DNA from: Trebonia sp963737285
GTDB taxonomy: Bacteria; Actinomycetota; Actinomycetes; Streptosporangiales; Streptosporangiaceae
DNA: 64,000 bases
Reading direction: 5' to 3'
Assembly: GCA_963737285.1 (NCBI GenBank)
Contig: CAVTRT010000003.1
Span: forward strand, 2,914,001-2,978,000
Position 1 is the first letter of the stretch. Each line of letters begins with the position of its first letter. Below, piece by piece: positions 37,081 through 44,920 of this stretch. Under the pieces are notes generated by a model. That model ran no database searches. It worked only from the letters and a program-made list of their open reading frames with translations, and was not told the origin of the DNA. A program made the position numbers and the translations under genes.

Positions 37081-38567
37081 CTAGGCGGCACCTGGCCACC
37101 AGACAGCCCGTCCACCACCTCCGCGAGCGGGGAGCGGGCCCGGAATACCCGGCGCAGCACGGTAAGCGCGGCCTGATAGCCGCACATGCCATGCACTCCC
37201 GGCCCTGGCGGAGTGGCGGACGAGCACAGGTAGATCTGCCGGTCCGGGGTAGCGTACGGCACCGGGGCCGGACTCGGCCGCAACAGCAGCCGCCACTGGT
37301 CGCACCGGCCGCAGGCGATGTCGCCGCCCACGTTGTTGGGGTTGCGCGCCTCAAGGTCGGCCGGCGCCGTGACGGTCCGAGCCAGCACGAGGTCTCGGAA
37401 CCCGGGGGCGAATCGTTCGATCTGATCTTCAATGGAGCCAGTCATGTCGCCCTGCCATCCGTTTGGCACCTGCGCGTAGACCCAGAACACGTGCGACCCG
37501 GCGGGGGCGCGCGACGGGTCGAACAGGCTCGGCTGGGAGGTGATGAGGAACGGTGGATCGGGTGCGGTGCCGCGCTGCGCTGCCCGCAGGGCCGCCGCTA
37601 TCTCCCCGAGCGTCGGCCCCAGGTGGACCGTGCCGGCCCGCCGTGCGTCGGGTGCGGTCCACGGCACCGGGCCGGACAATGCGTAGTCGATCTTGAATAC
37701 CCCGGGGCCATGCCGGTAATTGCGCAGGAACAGGTTGCTGTACCAGCCGCGCAGCCGGTCCCCCGCGATTCGCACCGCCTCACCCGGCGCGGTGTCGAGT
37801 AGGTAGGCGCGTGCCGAGGGCAACTCGGCCAGGCTGGCGACCCGGTGACCGGTCTGGATCTTTCCGCCGAGCGAGACCAGCCGTGCGACGAGCGCGTCGG
37901 AGATCGCCTGCGTACCGCCACGCGGGATCGGCCACCCCCGCTCATGGGCGGCAAGCGCGAACATGAGCGCCGCGCCGCTGGTCAGCGGCGAGGTTAGCGG
38001 TGCCGTCATGTGCCCGGCGAGCCCGGCGAGCAGGCCCCTGGCCCCGTCGCCGGCGAAGATCCGGGCAAGCGCGGCGACGGGGACGGCGGCGAGCATGCCG
38101 AACCAGCCGTAGGTCAGGGCCTGGGCGGGCCAGCGGGCCAGCGGGGGACGCAGTATGTCGGCGGCCAGGGCGTCCCAGTGACCGTGGAACGGGGTCATCA
38201 TTGACACGTACGTGTCCCCGTCCTTCCGGCCCAGCGCGGCGGCGGTCTCGGACATCGACTGTGCCAGGATGGCCGCTGATCCGCCTGGGAACGGATGGGC
38301 GAGCGGGAGCTCCGGGTGGATCCACGACAGGCCGTACCGCTGAAGGTCCAGCGCCCGCAGCACCGGCGAGCCGATGCCTAGCGGGTGCACGGCAGAGCAC
38401 GGGTCGTGCCGGAATCCCGGCAGCGTCAGCTCCTCGGTGCGCGCGCCGCCGCCCGCGGTGCTGGCGGCCTCGCAGACCAGGACGGTCAGGCCAGCATCGG
38501 CCAGGGTAACCGCAGCGGTCAGCCCGTTGGGCCCCGCGCCGACGACGATCGCGTCGTACTCTGCCAT
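37081..38567 (-). pseudogene. Phytoene-dehydrogenase-like FAD oxidoreductase, 3' end probably frameshifted
   Basis: FAD-dependent amine-oxidase/carotenoid-desaturase superfamily protein: dinucleotide motif DAIVVGAGPNGLTAAVTLA at the N-terminus, GGTQAISDALVARL in the middle and the C-terminal GPGVHGMCGYQAALTVLRR. After about residue 490 the frame runs on for some 500 bases through the lipase maturation factor gene as Arg/Pro-rich sequence, which is not credible. A one-base loss near 37090-37150 would put the stop at TAG 37081. The end given here is therefore inferred. Substrate unknown; related proteins are annotated all-trans-retinol 13,14-reductase-like or phytoene desaturase-like. Confidence 0.7.
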
Positions 38568-38656
38568 GTTCGTGCGTTACCCGCGCCCCAGCCCGTCAAC
38601 CGGACTGGGGCAATCTCGCTCATTAACCGACCTGCCTCACGAATTCACCCGCATCA

Positions 38657-38714
38657 GCCGACGTTCAGGCAGGCTCCGTCACCGGAGCCGACGTTCAGGC
38701 AGGCTCCATCACCG
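38657..38714. repeat. 30-base tandem duplication upstream of the MFS pump gene
   Basis: A 28-base unit at 38657-38684 recurs at 38687-38714 with one mismatch (period 30; unit starts gccgacgttcaggcagg). It lies in the 208-base divergent gap between the flavoprotein and the MFS pump. Such spaced direct repeats could be paired binding sites for a regulator of the pump. Confidence 0.6.
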
Positions 38715-38776
38715 CGCGTCGCGATCCGGTAAGCTCCCCGGCTTTTAGGCCCAAAGGCGACGGGTAGCGCCGGGCC

Positions 38777-40597
38777 ATGAGCAGTTCCACGGACATGACC
38801 AACACCCCGGACCCGAGGCGCTGGCTGATCCTGGCCGTCATCGGCCTCGCGCAGCTCATGGTGGTGCTGGACGTCACGATCGTGAACATCGCGCTGCCCG
38901 CGGCCCAGACGGCGCTGCACTTCTCCAACGACGGGAGGCAGTGGATCATCACGGCCTACGCGCTGGCATTCGGCAGCCTGCTGCTACTTGGCGGAAAGCT
39001 CGGCGACATCTTCGGCCGGAAGGTCACGTTCATCACCGGGCTGATTGGCTTCGCGGTCGTGTCCGCGGTAGGCGGCGCCTCGGTCAGCTTCGCCATGCTG
39101 GTGGTGGCCCGCGCCTGCCAGGGTGCGTTCGGCGCACTGCTGGCACCGGCCGCGCTGTCACTGCTAACCACGACGTTCCGCGACCCGAAAGAGCGCGGGA
39201 GGGCATTCGGAGTCTTCGGGGCCGTCGCCTCCGGCGGTGCCGCGGTCGGCCTGCTGCTTGGCGGCGTGCTGACCGAGTACCTGTCGTGGCGCGAGTGCCT
39301 GTACGTGAACCTGATCTTCGCGCTGATCGCCGCCGCGGGCGCGGCGGTCCTGCTGCCGCGCCAGTCGCGAGGGGGCTGGCATGGGCTGGACCTCCTCGGC
39401 GTGGTGACCGGAGGCGGCTCGATGTTCTGTGTCGTTTACGGGTTCTCCAACGCTGCCACCCATACCTGGACCACCCCGTCCACCTGGGGATTCCTCGCGG
39501 TGGCCGCGGTAGTGCTGGCCGTGTTCGTCATCCGGGAGACGCGGACCAGGAACCCACTGCTGCCGCTTTCGATCATTGCCGACCGTAACCGCGGCGGGGC
39601 CAACCTCGCGATCTTGGCCTCCGGCGCTGGCATCTTCGGCGTCTTCTTGTTCCTCACCTTTTACCTGCAGCAGACTCTGCGCTACTCGCCCGTGGGCGCT
39701 GGTCTCGCCTTCCTGCCGATGGTCGCGCTGATCATGATCTTCTCCAATCTGGCGAATATCTTCCTGCTGCCCCGCGTCGGTCCTAAGCCGCTGATATTCA
39801 CCGGGCTGCTTGCATCGGCCGGGGCGATGGTGTGGCTGACCGGCATCGGCCCCCATACCTCTTACGACCACGACGTGCTCGGGCCGACGCTGCTCATCGG
39901 GGCAGGATTCGGCCTCACCTTCGGGTCCGCGCTGAACACCGGAACGCTCGGAGTCACGGCCGCCATCGCCGGCGTGGCGTCAGCCATGCTGAACACCATG
40001 CAGCAGATCGGCGGGTCGATCGGCACCTCGCTGCTCAACAGCGTGGCGACCCAGGCCACCAAGAACTTCACCACCGCGCAGGCCCCGGCAGCGCGCCGCG
40101 CAGGCCCGGCGGCCGTGAAGGCACTGACCGGGCAGGCTTTGGTGCACGGATACACCACGGCGTTCTGGTGGTCGGCGGGCATCTTCGCCGTGGGCGCGGT
40201 ACTCGCGGGACTACTGCTGCGCTCCGGCCCCCCGGGCGGTCGGCCGCAGGGACGGCACGCGCACGGCCCTGTTCCGCGGGCCGACGCCGTCCGGTCAGCC
40301 GACGCCGTCCGGTCAGCCGACGCCGTCCTGCACGTGACCACCCGGCTGAGCGGAACCGTCCGCACCAGTGAGGGGGTCGGCATCCCTGGGACCAGGGTCA
40401 GTCTGGCCGACAGTTCGGGCGCTACCGTCGCCTCGACGGCCACCAGCCCTGCCGGGGACTACGTCATTGACGACATCCCCGACGGCCAGTACACGCTCAC
40501 CGCCCACGGCGACCCGCCCGCAACCTCGCGGGTCCAGGTATCCGCAGCATCGCCGCCGACCTACGACATCCAGCTCGAACGTCCCATCGACTCGTGA
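38777..40597 (+). CDS. DHA2-type MFS efflux pump fused to a carboxypeptidase-regulatory-like domain
   Basis: The first about 480 residues are a 14-helix drug:H+ antiporter: LDVTIVNIALPAAQ (motif D1 region), GGKLGDIFGRKV (motif A) and the central GGAAVGLLLGGVL (motif C). Then comes a hydrophilic linker with a three-copy ADAVRS repeat, and a C-terminal about 85-residue beta-sandwich (LSGTVRTSEGVGIPGTRVSL ... AGDYVIDDIPDGQYTLTAH), a CarboxypepD_reg-like fold usually found outside the membrane. The start ATG at 38777 follows a weak site. The fused domain could bind substrate or wall components on the outer face, if the topology allows. A strong hairpin terminator follows the stop. Confidence 0.88.
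   Translation: MSSSTDMTNTPDPRRWLILAVIGLAQLMVVLDVTIVNIALPAAQTALHFSNDGRQWIITAYALAFGSLLLLGGKLGDIFGRKVTFITGLIGFAVVSAVGGASVSFAMLVVARACQGAFGALLAPAALSLLTTTFRDPKERGRAFGVFGAVASGGAAVGLLLGGVLTEYLSWRECLYVNLIFALIAAAGAAVLLPRQSRGGWHGLDLLGVVTGGGSMFCVVYGFSNAATHTWTTPSTWGFLAVAAVVLAVFVIRETRTRNPLLPLSIIADRNRGGANLAILASGAGIFGVFLFLTFYLQQTLRYSPVGAGLAFLPMVALIMIFSNLANIFLLPRVGPKPLIFTGLLASAGAMVWLTGIGPHTSYDHDVLGPTLLIGAGFGLTFGSALNTGTLGVTAAIAGVASAMLNTMQQIGGSIGTSLLNSVATQATKNFTTAQAPAARRAGPAAVKALTGQALVHGYTTAFWWSAGIFAVGAVLAGLLLRSGPPGGRPQGRHAHGPVPRADAVRSADAVRSADAVLHVTTRLSGTVRTSEGVGIPGTRVSLADSSGATVASTATSPAGDYVIDDIPDGQYTLTAHGDPPATSRVQVSAASPPTYDIQLERPIDS
40280..40328 (+). repeat. 18-base tandem repeat inside the MFS pump linker
   Basis: Unit gccgacgccgtccggtca at 40280-40297 and 40298-40315, with a partial third copy to 40328. 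It encodes the hexapeptide ADAVRS repeated in the linker between the membrane domain and the C-terminal domain. The copies are identical at DNA level, suggesting recent expansion and possible length variation among strains. Confidence 0.75.
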
Positions 40598-40623
40598 CAC
40601 AGCGACGACAACGAACTAGTCAT

Positions 40624-40678
40624 CCATGATCGCGTGTACTTGCCGTTATCAGCACACGGTAAGTACACGCGATCATGG
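40624..40678 (+). terminator. Very long hairpin after the MFS pump gene
   Basis: Arms 40624-40646 and 40656-40678 pair over 23 bases with one G-U pair around a 9-base loop. It starts 27 bases after the stop codon, as a terminator would, but the stem is much longer than usual and lacks a T-run. A REP/MITE-like palindromic element is an alternative. Confidence 0.6.
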
Positions 40679-40711
40679 GGAATTATCGGCGGGCACGTGG
40701 CCCATCCCGGC

Positions 40712-40771
40712 CAGGGGCGGGCGCAGGGGCGGGCACAGGGGCGGGCACAGGGGTCGGCACAGGGGCGGTTC
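40712..40771. repeat. Twelve-base G-rich tandem repeat array
   Basis: About five copies of a 12-base unit (caggggcgggca with small changes) at 40712, 40724, 40736, 40748 and 40760, in the gap between the MFS pump and the DUF6343 gene. The G-runs could form a quadruplex. It is probably non-coding; translated, it gives only Gly/Arg/His repeats. Confidence 0.65.
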
Positions 40772-40800
40772 GGCGTCGGGCCTGGCCGCCCTTCTCATGG

Positions 40801-41040
40801 TCACGGCGGCACGTCGCGGCCCGGCTGGTAGCGAGGTCCCTGCCGGATCCTGATAATCACGACCGCGACGTTCACGCAGGCGACAATGGCGATGACGGCG
40901 AACAGGATGGCGAGAGGCATGTCGCCCGCCACTCCAGCCGCGACGGCCACCGCGGTCCCTAGTGCTACACCGAAGCTGGCCAGCGCCAGGCGCAGCCGCA
41001 ACGGGCTGCGTGCTGTCATCGGCTCATTACCAGATCGCAT
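40801..41040 (-). CDS. DUF6343 family membrane protein
   Basis: A 79-residue protein beginning MRSGNEPMTARSPLRLRLALASFG, the conserved opening of DUF6343 (R-GxEPxTARSxLRLR), with two hydrophobic helices and a polar Pro/Arg tail. Found across actinobacteria; function unknown. ATG 41040 with AAGGA upstream. Confidence 0.75.
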   Translation of the reverse strand: MRSGNEPMTARSPLRLRLALASFGVALGTAVAVAAGVAGDMPLAILFAVIAIVACVNVAVVIIRIRQGPRYQPGRDVPP

Positions 41041-41115
41041 TTGCCAGGTCCTTCGTATCGTCGGCTGCCGGGTCCAGAGCAGGCTGTCCGGCGGCCACCA
41101 TGTCCGTCGCGACGG

Positions 41116-41645
41116 CTACGACGACTTGCGCTGCAGCCAGGCGTGCACGTACTGCAGCATGTCGGCCCCCGCCAGCGCGGCTAGAGTCGCCATGGCGAGC
41201 CTGGTCGTCCGGGGCAGGTATATGGCCCGGCGGTGAAGCCAGTCGCCACCCACATGCCGGTGCAGAACGGGCAGGTGATCAGCTCGCCCACGGTCTTGCG
41301 CGCGCCGCTGCCGCGCACCTCTTCCCGCAGTTCTGCGGGTCCGCTGGTGCCCTGGTAAGCGGTAAACGGTGCACGCAGCGGGCTGGTCACCGGGTCCTTG
41401 GCCAGCAGCCTGCTGAGCTTATGGGTGGCCAGGGCAGACAACGCGACATCCTTCACCGGCAACTCGCCGGGGATCCGCCGGCCGGTCATCCGGGCACCCG
41501 CCGCGAGCCCCCCGATAACCGTGGCATAGGCGGCCATCGTCCCCACGTAGCCGCCGAGGGGACGGTCAGCGTCGCCGGCATACCGGCGGTACTCGGACCG
41601 GGCCACGTGGTCCAGCCTTCCCCATGCTTCACCGAAAGCGTTCAT
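41116..41645 (-). pseudogene. DUF1360 family membrane protein, frameshifted
   Basis: Starts MNAFGEAWGRLDHVARSEYRRYAG and has the family's core DVALSALATHKLSRLLAKDPVTSPLRAPFT (core words ATHKLSRLL, VTSPLRAPF) and GELITCPFCTGMWVATGF. At about 41224-41230 the frame breaks; one extra G leads into IYLPRTTRLAMATLAALAG and ADMLQYVHAWLQRK, the normal C-terminus, with a stop at 41116. So one base in the run GGGCC is missing. DUF1360 proteins (YP of Bacillus spores and actinobacterial homologues) have two to three helices; role unknown. Confidence 0.78.
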
Positions 41646-41815
41646 GGCCGCCGGTTACCCGGCGACGGCAAATCATGCGCCGCCCTCGGCGGTTTACACC
41701 GCCCGGCGGCGAGCCTGCTCGCGCCGCCCCGCACGAGCGGCTCGCCAAGGTTTGAGAGGCCACCAGCCGGTTAGCCAGACGTGACAATCCCCGCATCCGA
41801 GCGGAAGGAGGGCCA

Positions 41816-42220
41816 ATGGAACGCGGAAACACGAAACACGGGCCCCTGCAGGACGACAAACTGGCCCGGCAGACCCAGGGCATGGTGCGCGGAGCGCCAC
41901 AGCGGCCGCACACGGAGGAGTGGCGGGAAGTCGAGCCGATGGATGGCGCCGACCCCTCGGTTGCCCGGCCGGACGGGGCGTTTCCCGGTCCCGCGGAGCG
42001 GGACATTGAGCTGCGCAACGAGCTGGCGAGGATTCTCACCCGCGACACCTTCCCCGTCGAGCGGGACGACCTGCGCGACCTACTGGAAGCAGCGGACGCC
42101 TCGCCAGACCTGACCGACCGCATGTCGACGCTGCCCGCCGACGGCCCATTCCGCGACGTGCACCAGGTCTTGGAGGAACTGGGTATCAACTCGCCGGAAA
42201 CCCGCGATGAAGCGCGATGA
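41816..42220 (+). CDS. DUF2795-containing protein
   Basis: A 134-residue hydrophilic protein with a disordered N-terminus and a C-terminal DUF2795-like segment: ERDIELRNELARILTRDTFPVERDDLRDLLEAADASPDLTDRMSTLP, with F-x-V/E-R-x-L-x-x-A and DRMSTLP as family-like words (segment shown in parts of the domain). Strong ribosome-binding site ggaaggagggcc before the ATG. Function unknown. Possibly in one operon with the transglutaminase-like gene about 100 bases downstream. Confidence 0.65.
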   Translation: MERGNTKHGPLQDDKLARQTQGMVRGAPQRPHTEEWREVEPMDGADPSVARPDGAFPGPAERDIELRNELARILTRDTFPVERDDLRDLLEAADASPDLTDRMSTLPADGPFRDVHQVLEELGINSPETRDEAR

Positions 42221-42324
42221 TATCCGGTCGGGTGGACGCGGCCCCGGCTCGGCCCGGCGGCCGCACGTCCCTGGCTGGTCTTAGCCCGCTGACATCCGAC
42301 GGCGGCCACGGCATAGTGGGGACT

Positions 42325-43137
42325 GTGACAGACATCCGCCGCCAAGTCAGCGGGTACCTCGCGCTCGACGTGCACCAGCCGCTGACGATGATCCTCAAGC
42401 TGGCGGTATCGGAGATGCCGGGCGTCGGGATCGACGAAAGGCTGGCGATCACCCACGACGGAAAGCCGCGGCAGGCGGCGGAGACGGTTGTTCTCGGCGA
42501 GGGGCGCTCGCACGTGCTCCAGGTGCAGCCCGGCCGGGTCATCGTCGCTTATGAGGCCACGGTTACTGGCCAGGCGCCCCAGCCGCCGGTGACAGCCGCC
42601 GACCGGATGATCTACCTGCGGCCCAGCCGGTACGCCGAGTCGGACCGGCTGGGCGCGGTGGCGCGCAGCGAGTTCGCCGGCATCGCCACGGACGCGGACC
42701 TGCTGGCCGCGGTCTCGTCATGGGTTGGCACCAGGCTCAGCTATGTGCCAGGTAGCAGCGGGCCGACGGATGGGGCGGTGGATACGCTGCTGGCCAGGCA
42801 GGGCGTATGCCGTGATTACGCGCACCTGGTCATCGCGCTGCTGCGGGCACTGGATGTCCCGGCTCGGATGGTGGCCGCCTACGCGCCCGGCCTGGACCCG
42901 ATGGACTTCCACGCCGTGGCTGAAGTCGCGGTGGACGGCTACTGGCGGGTCGTGGACCCTACCTTGCTCGCGCCGCGCGCGGCCCTGGTCCGCATCGCCA
43001 CCGGCCGGGATGCCGCCGACACGGCGTTCCTTTCTGCCTACGGCGGTCACGCGAACTTGCTGGAGACCAGCGTGACGGCGGTAGTCGACGGTAGCTTGCC
43101 TGGCGACGATGTTACTGCGCTGGCGAGCATCGCCTGA
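42325..43137 (+). CDS. Transglutaminase-like protease family protein
   Basis: Cysteine-protease-fold protein with the Cys-His-Asp triad: GVCRDYAHLVIALLRALD (Cys and following helix), DFHAVAEV (His) and WRVVDPT (Asp). The N-terminal about 120 residues are the beta-rich bacterial transglutaminase-like N domain (GYLALDVHQPLTMILKLAV). GTG 42325 with a GTGGGG element is preferred; a frame to 42217 exists. The 270-residue length matches family members often encoded with peptide-modifying or circularly permuted ATP-grasp genes, none of which are here. Substrate unknown. Confidence 0.85.
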   Translation: MTDIRRQVSGYLALDVHQPLTMILKLAVSEMPGVGIDERLAITHDGKPRQAAETVVLGEGRSHVLQVQPGRVIVAYEATVTGQAPQPPVTAADRMIYLRPSRYAESDRLGAVARSEFAGIATDADLLAAVSSWVGTRLSYVPGSSGPTDGAVDTLLARQGVCRDYAHLVIALLRALDVPARMVAAYAPGLDPMDFHAVAEVAVDGYWRVVDPTLLAPRAALVRIATGRDAADTAFLSAYGGHANLLETSVTAVVDGSLPGDDVTALASIA

Positions 43138-43156
43138 TCACGGACTGCCCGGGCGG

Positions 43157-43984
43157 TCAGCGGCCGCCAGCCACCTGGTTCAGGTAGTGAGCCGACGCCG
43201 CATATGAGCGTTCGATGCTGCTGCTTACCCTATTTCGACTTCTGTAACTGAATTGCCCCAGTCCGGGCGGAAGCTGCTCTCCTCCGGTGGGCAGGACGTG
43301 CACCTGGACGCCGGGCGGGAGCGCCGACATCTCCTCGTGAAATCGGTGCCGGCGCGCGATCTCGAACGCGACGACGCCTACCTCCCATGGTCGCGCGGGA
43401 ACGGGCAGCGGGCTTTCGATGCGCCCTACCTGCAGGACGTAGACGGTGCTCGCACCGAGCGCGACCGCCCGGCCCACCGGGATGGAATCGACGAGCCCGC
43501 CGTCGAAATAGTGCGTGCCGTCGATCTCGACGGGCGGCAGCAGCCCAGGTACCGCGCATGACGCCATGACGGCCGGCACAACCGGTCCACTGCTGAACCA
43601 GCGGGCTGTTGCCTGCTCGATGCTGGCCGCGACGCAGTGAAACGGGAGCTTCAGATCCGCGAAGTCCTCGATCGGCAGCTTTTCCGCGAGCAGCCTCCGG
43701 AGCGGCTCGATCGCGTGCAGGTGAGTCCCCGACCGCGCCAGCCGCACGGCCCTGCCAAGCACGGTCTCGCTGAACACGATCCGCAGTGACTCCCCCTGCC
43801 ACAGGTCGGCCAGGCGCGCCGCCGCGCCATCCGGGTCGGCCGCGACGAAGGCACCGTTGACCGCGCCTATGGAGGTGCCGACCATGAGGTCGGGGCGGAT
43901 GCCCGCCTCGGACAGGGCCCGGAGCATTCCGACCTCATGGGCGCCGAGCAAGCCGCCGCCGCCAAGCACGAACGCTGTCGTCAC
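43157..43984 (-). CDS. Patatin-like phospholipase
   Basis: Serine-Asp dyad acyl hydrolase of the RssA/patatin family. Oxyanion glycines GGGGLLGAHEVG at the N-terminus, nucleophile elbow GTSIG (MVGTSIGAVNGAF), and the catalytic Asp in YFDGGLVD. The 275-residue length fits the small bacterial RssA-like group. Cytosolic or membrane-peripheral; substrate likely a phospholipid or an acyl ester. It converges on the transglutaminase-like gene with a 19-base gap. Confidence 0.9.
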   Translation of the reverse strand: MTTAFVLGGGGLLGAHEVGMLRALSEAGIRPDLMVGTSIGAVNGAFVAADPDGAAARLADLWQGESLRIVFSETVLGRAVRLARSGTHLHAIEPLRRLLAEKLPIEDFADLKLPFHCVAASIEQATARWFSSGPVVPAVMASCAVPGLLPPVEIDGTHYFDGGLVDSIPVGRAVALGASTVYVLQVGRIESPLPVPARPWEVGVVAFEIARRHRFHEEMSALPPGVQVHVLPTGGEQLPPGLGQFSYRSRNRVSSSIERSYAASAHYLNQVAGGR

Positions 43985-44141
43985 CTATCGAAGGCTAATC
44001 CACAAGCCGATCTGCCAGGGCTCGCCAGGAGCGCTCAGGGAACATCGCCTGAGTAAGGAAAGAGCCTCACCGTTTACGGACCCGCGATCACGGTAAGTGG
44101 CACTGTCTAGCCGCATACGTGACGAGCTCCGTGGAGGGGAC

Positions 44142-44765
44142 ATGAAGATCGCAATCATCGGGTCGGGCCACATCGGCAGCACGCTCGCGAAGCACTTCAT
44201 CGCCGTCGGCCATGAGGTCGCGGTGGCCAACTCACGCGGCCCGAAGACGCTTCGCGACCTGGAGTCAGATCTTGGCAGCCGTGGGCACGCGGCGACCGCT
44301 GAGGAAGCCGAGCGGTTCGGCGACGTGGTCGTCGTCTCGGTGCCGTTCAAGAGCTACGCGGACGTCCCCGCCGACGACCTCGCGGGCAAGGTCGTCATCG
44401 ACACCACCAACTACCACGCGAGCCGGGACGGGCATTTCACCGAGCTCGACGGTGACGCAGAGACCTCCAGCGAAGTCCTGGCCGGGCAACTGCCGGGGGC
44501 GCGGGTCGTCAAGGCGTTCAACGCCATCGAGTCGGCCCATCTGCGGGACAAGTCCGGCCAGGCCACCGATGGCCAGCGTGTCGGGATCCCTATCTCCGGC
44601 GACGATCCGCTAGCCAAGGAGGTCGTCACGGGCCTGATCGCCCAGATCGGGTTCGAGGCCGTCGACGCGGGCTCGCTGGCCGAAGGCGGCCGCAAGCACC
44701 AGCCCGGCTCCGAGGTCTACCTCGCCGACCTTCCCGCCAGCGCTCTGCGGTCCAAGGTGGCCTGA
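44142..44765 (+). CDS. NADP oxidoreductase, F420-dependent-reductase-like fold
   Basis: A 207-residue Rossmann protein of the F420:NADPH-oxidoreductase-like family: MKIAIIGSGHIGSTLAKHF (dinucleotide motif with GxGxxG), ANSRGPKTL after strand 2 (an Arg/Ser pattern compatible with NADP), VVSVPFKSYADVP, and VVKAFNAIES. ATG 44142 with ggagggg just upstream is far better than the earlier frame start at 44097. Reaction unknown; the coenzyme pairing (F420 or substrate reduction) cannot be told from sequence. Confidence 0.82.
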   Translation: MKIAIIGSGHIGSTLAKHFIAVGHEVAVANSRGPKTLRDLESDLGSRGHAATAEEAERFGDVVVVSVPFKSYADVPADDLAGKVVIDTTNYHASRDGHFTELDGDAETSSEVLAGQLPGARVVKAFNAIESAHLRDKSGQATDGQRVGIPISGDDPLAKEVVTGLIAQIGFEAVDAGSLAEGGRKHQPGSEVYLADLPASALRSKVA

Positions 44766-44920
44766 CAATCACATCCAGAACGGGCAGTGGCGTCCGTTGA
44801 CAGGATCGGCCTGCTTGCCCGTGCTTACGGTGGCACGTCGCTGACCTGCAACGCGGCGGCGTTTACCGGCAGGTTGGCTGGGAACGGTCTGCGGTCAACG
44901 ACAGCTTACGGGGAGTCATC

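Noticed and set aside
40712..40771. CRISPR array
   Set aside because: The repeats are 12 bases long, contiguous and without spacers; no cas genes are present anywhere in the window.
40626..40853. A 75-codon plus-strand frame over the long hairpin and G-rich repeats
   Set aside because: It is made of repeat-derived Gly/Arg/His stretches, has no ribosome-binding site and overlaps a terminator-like hairpin.
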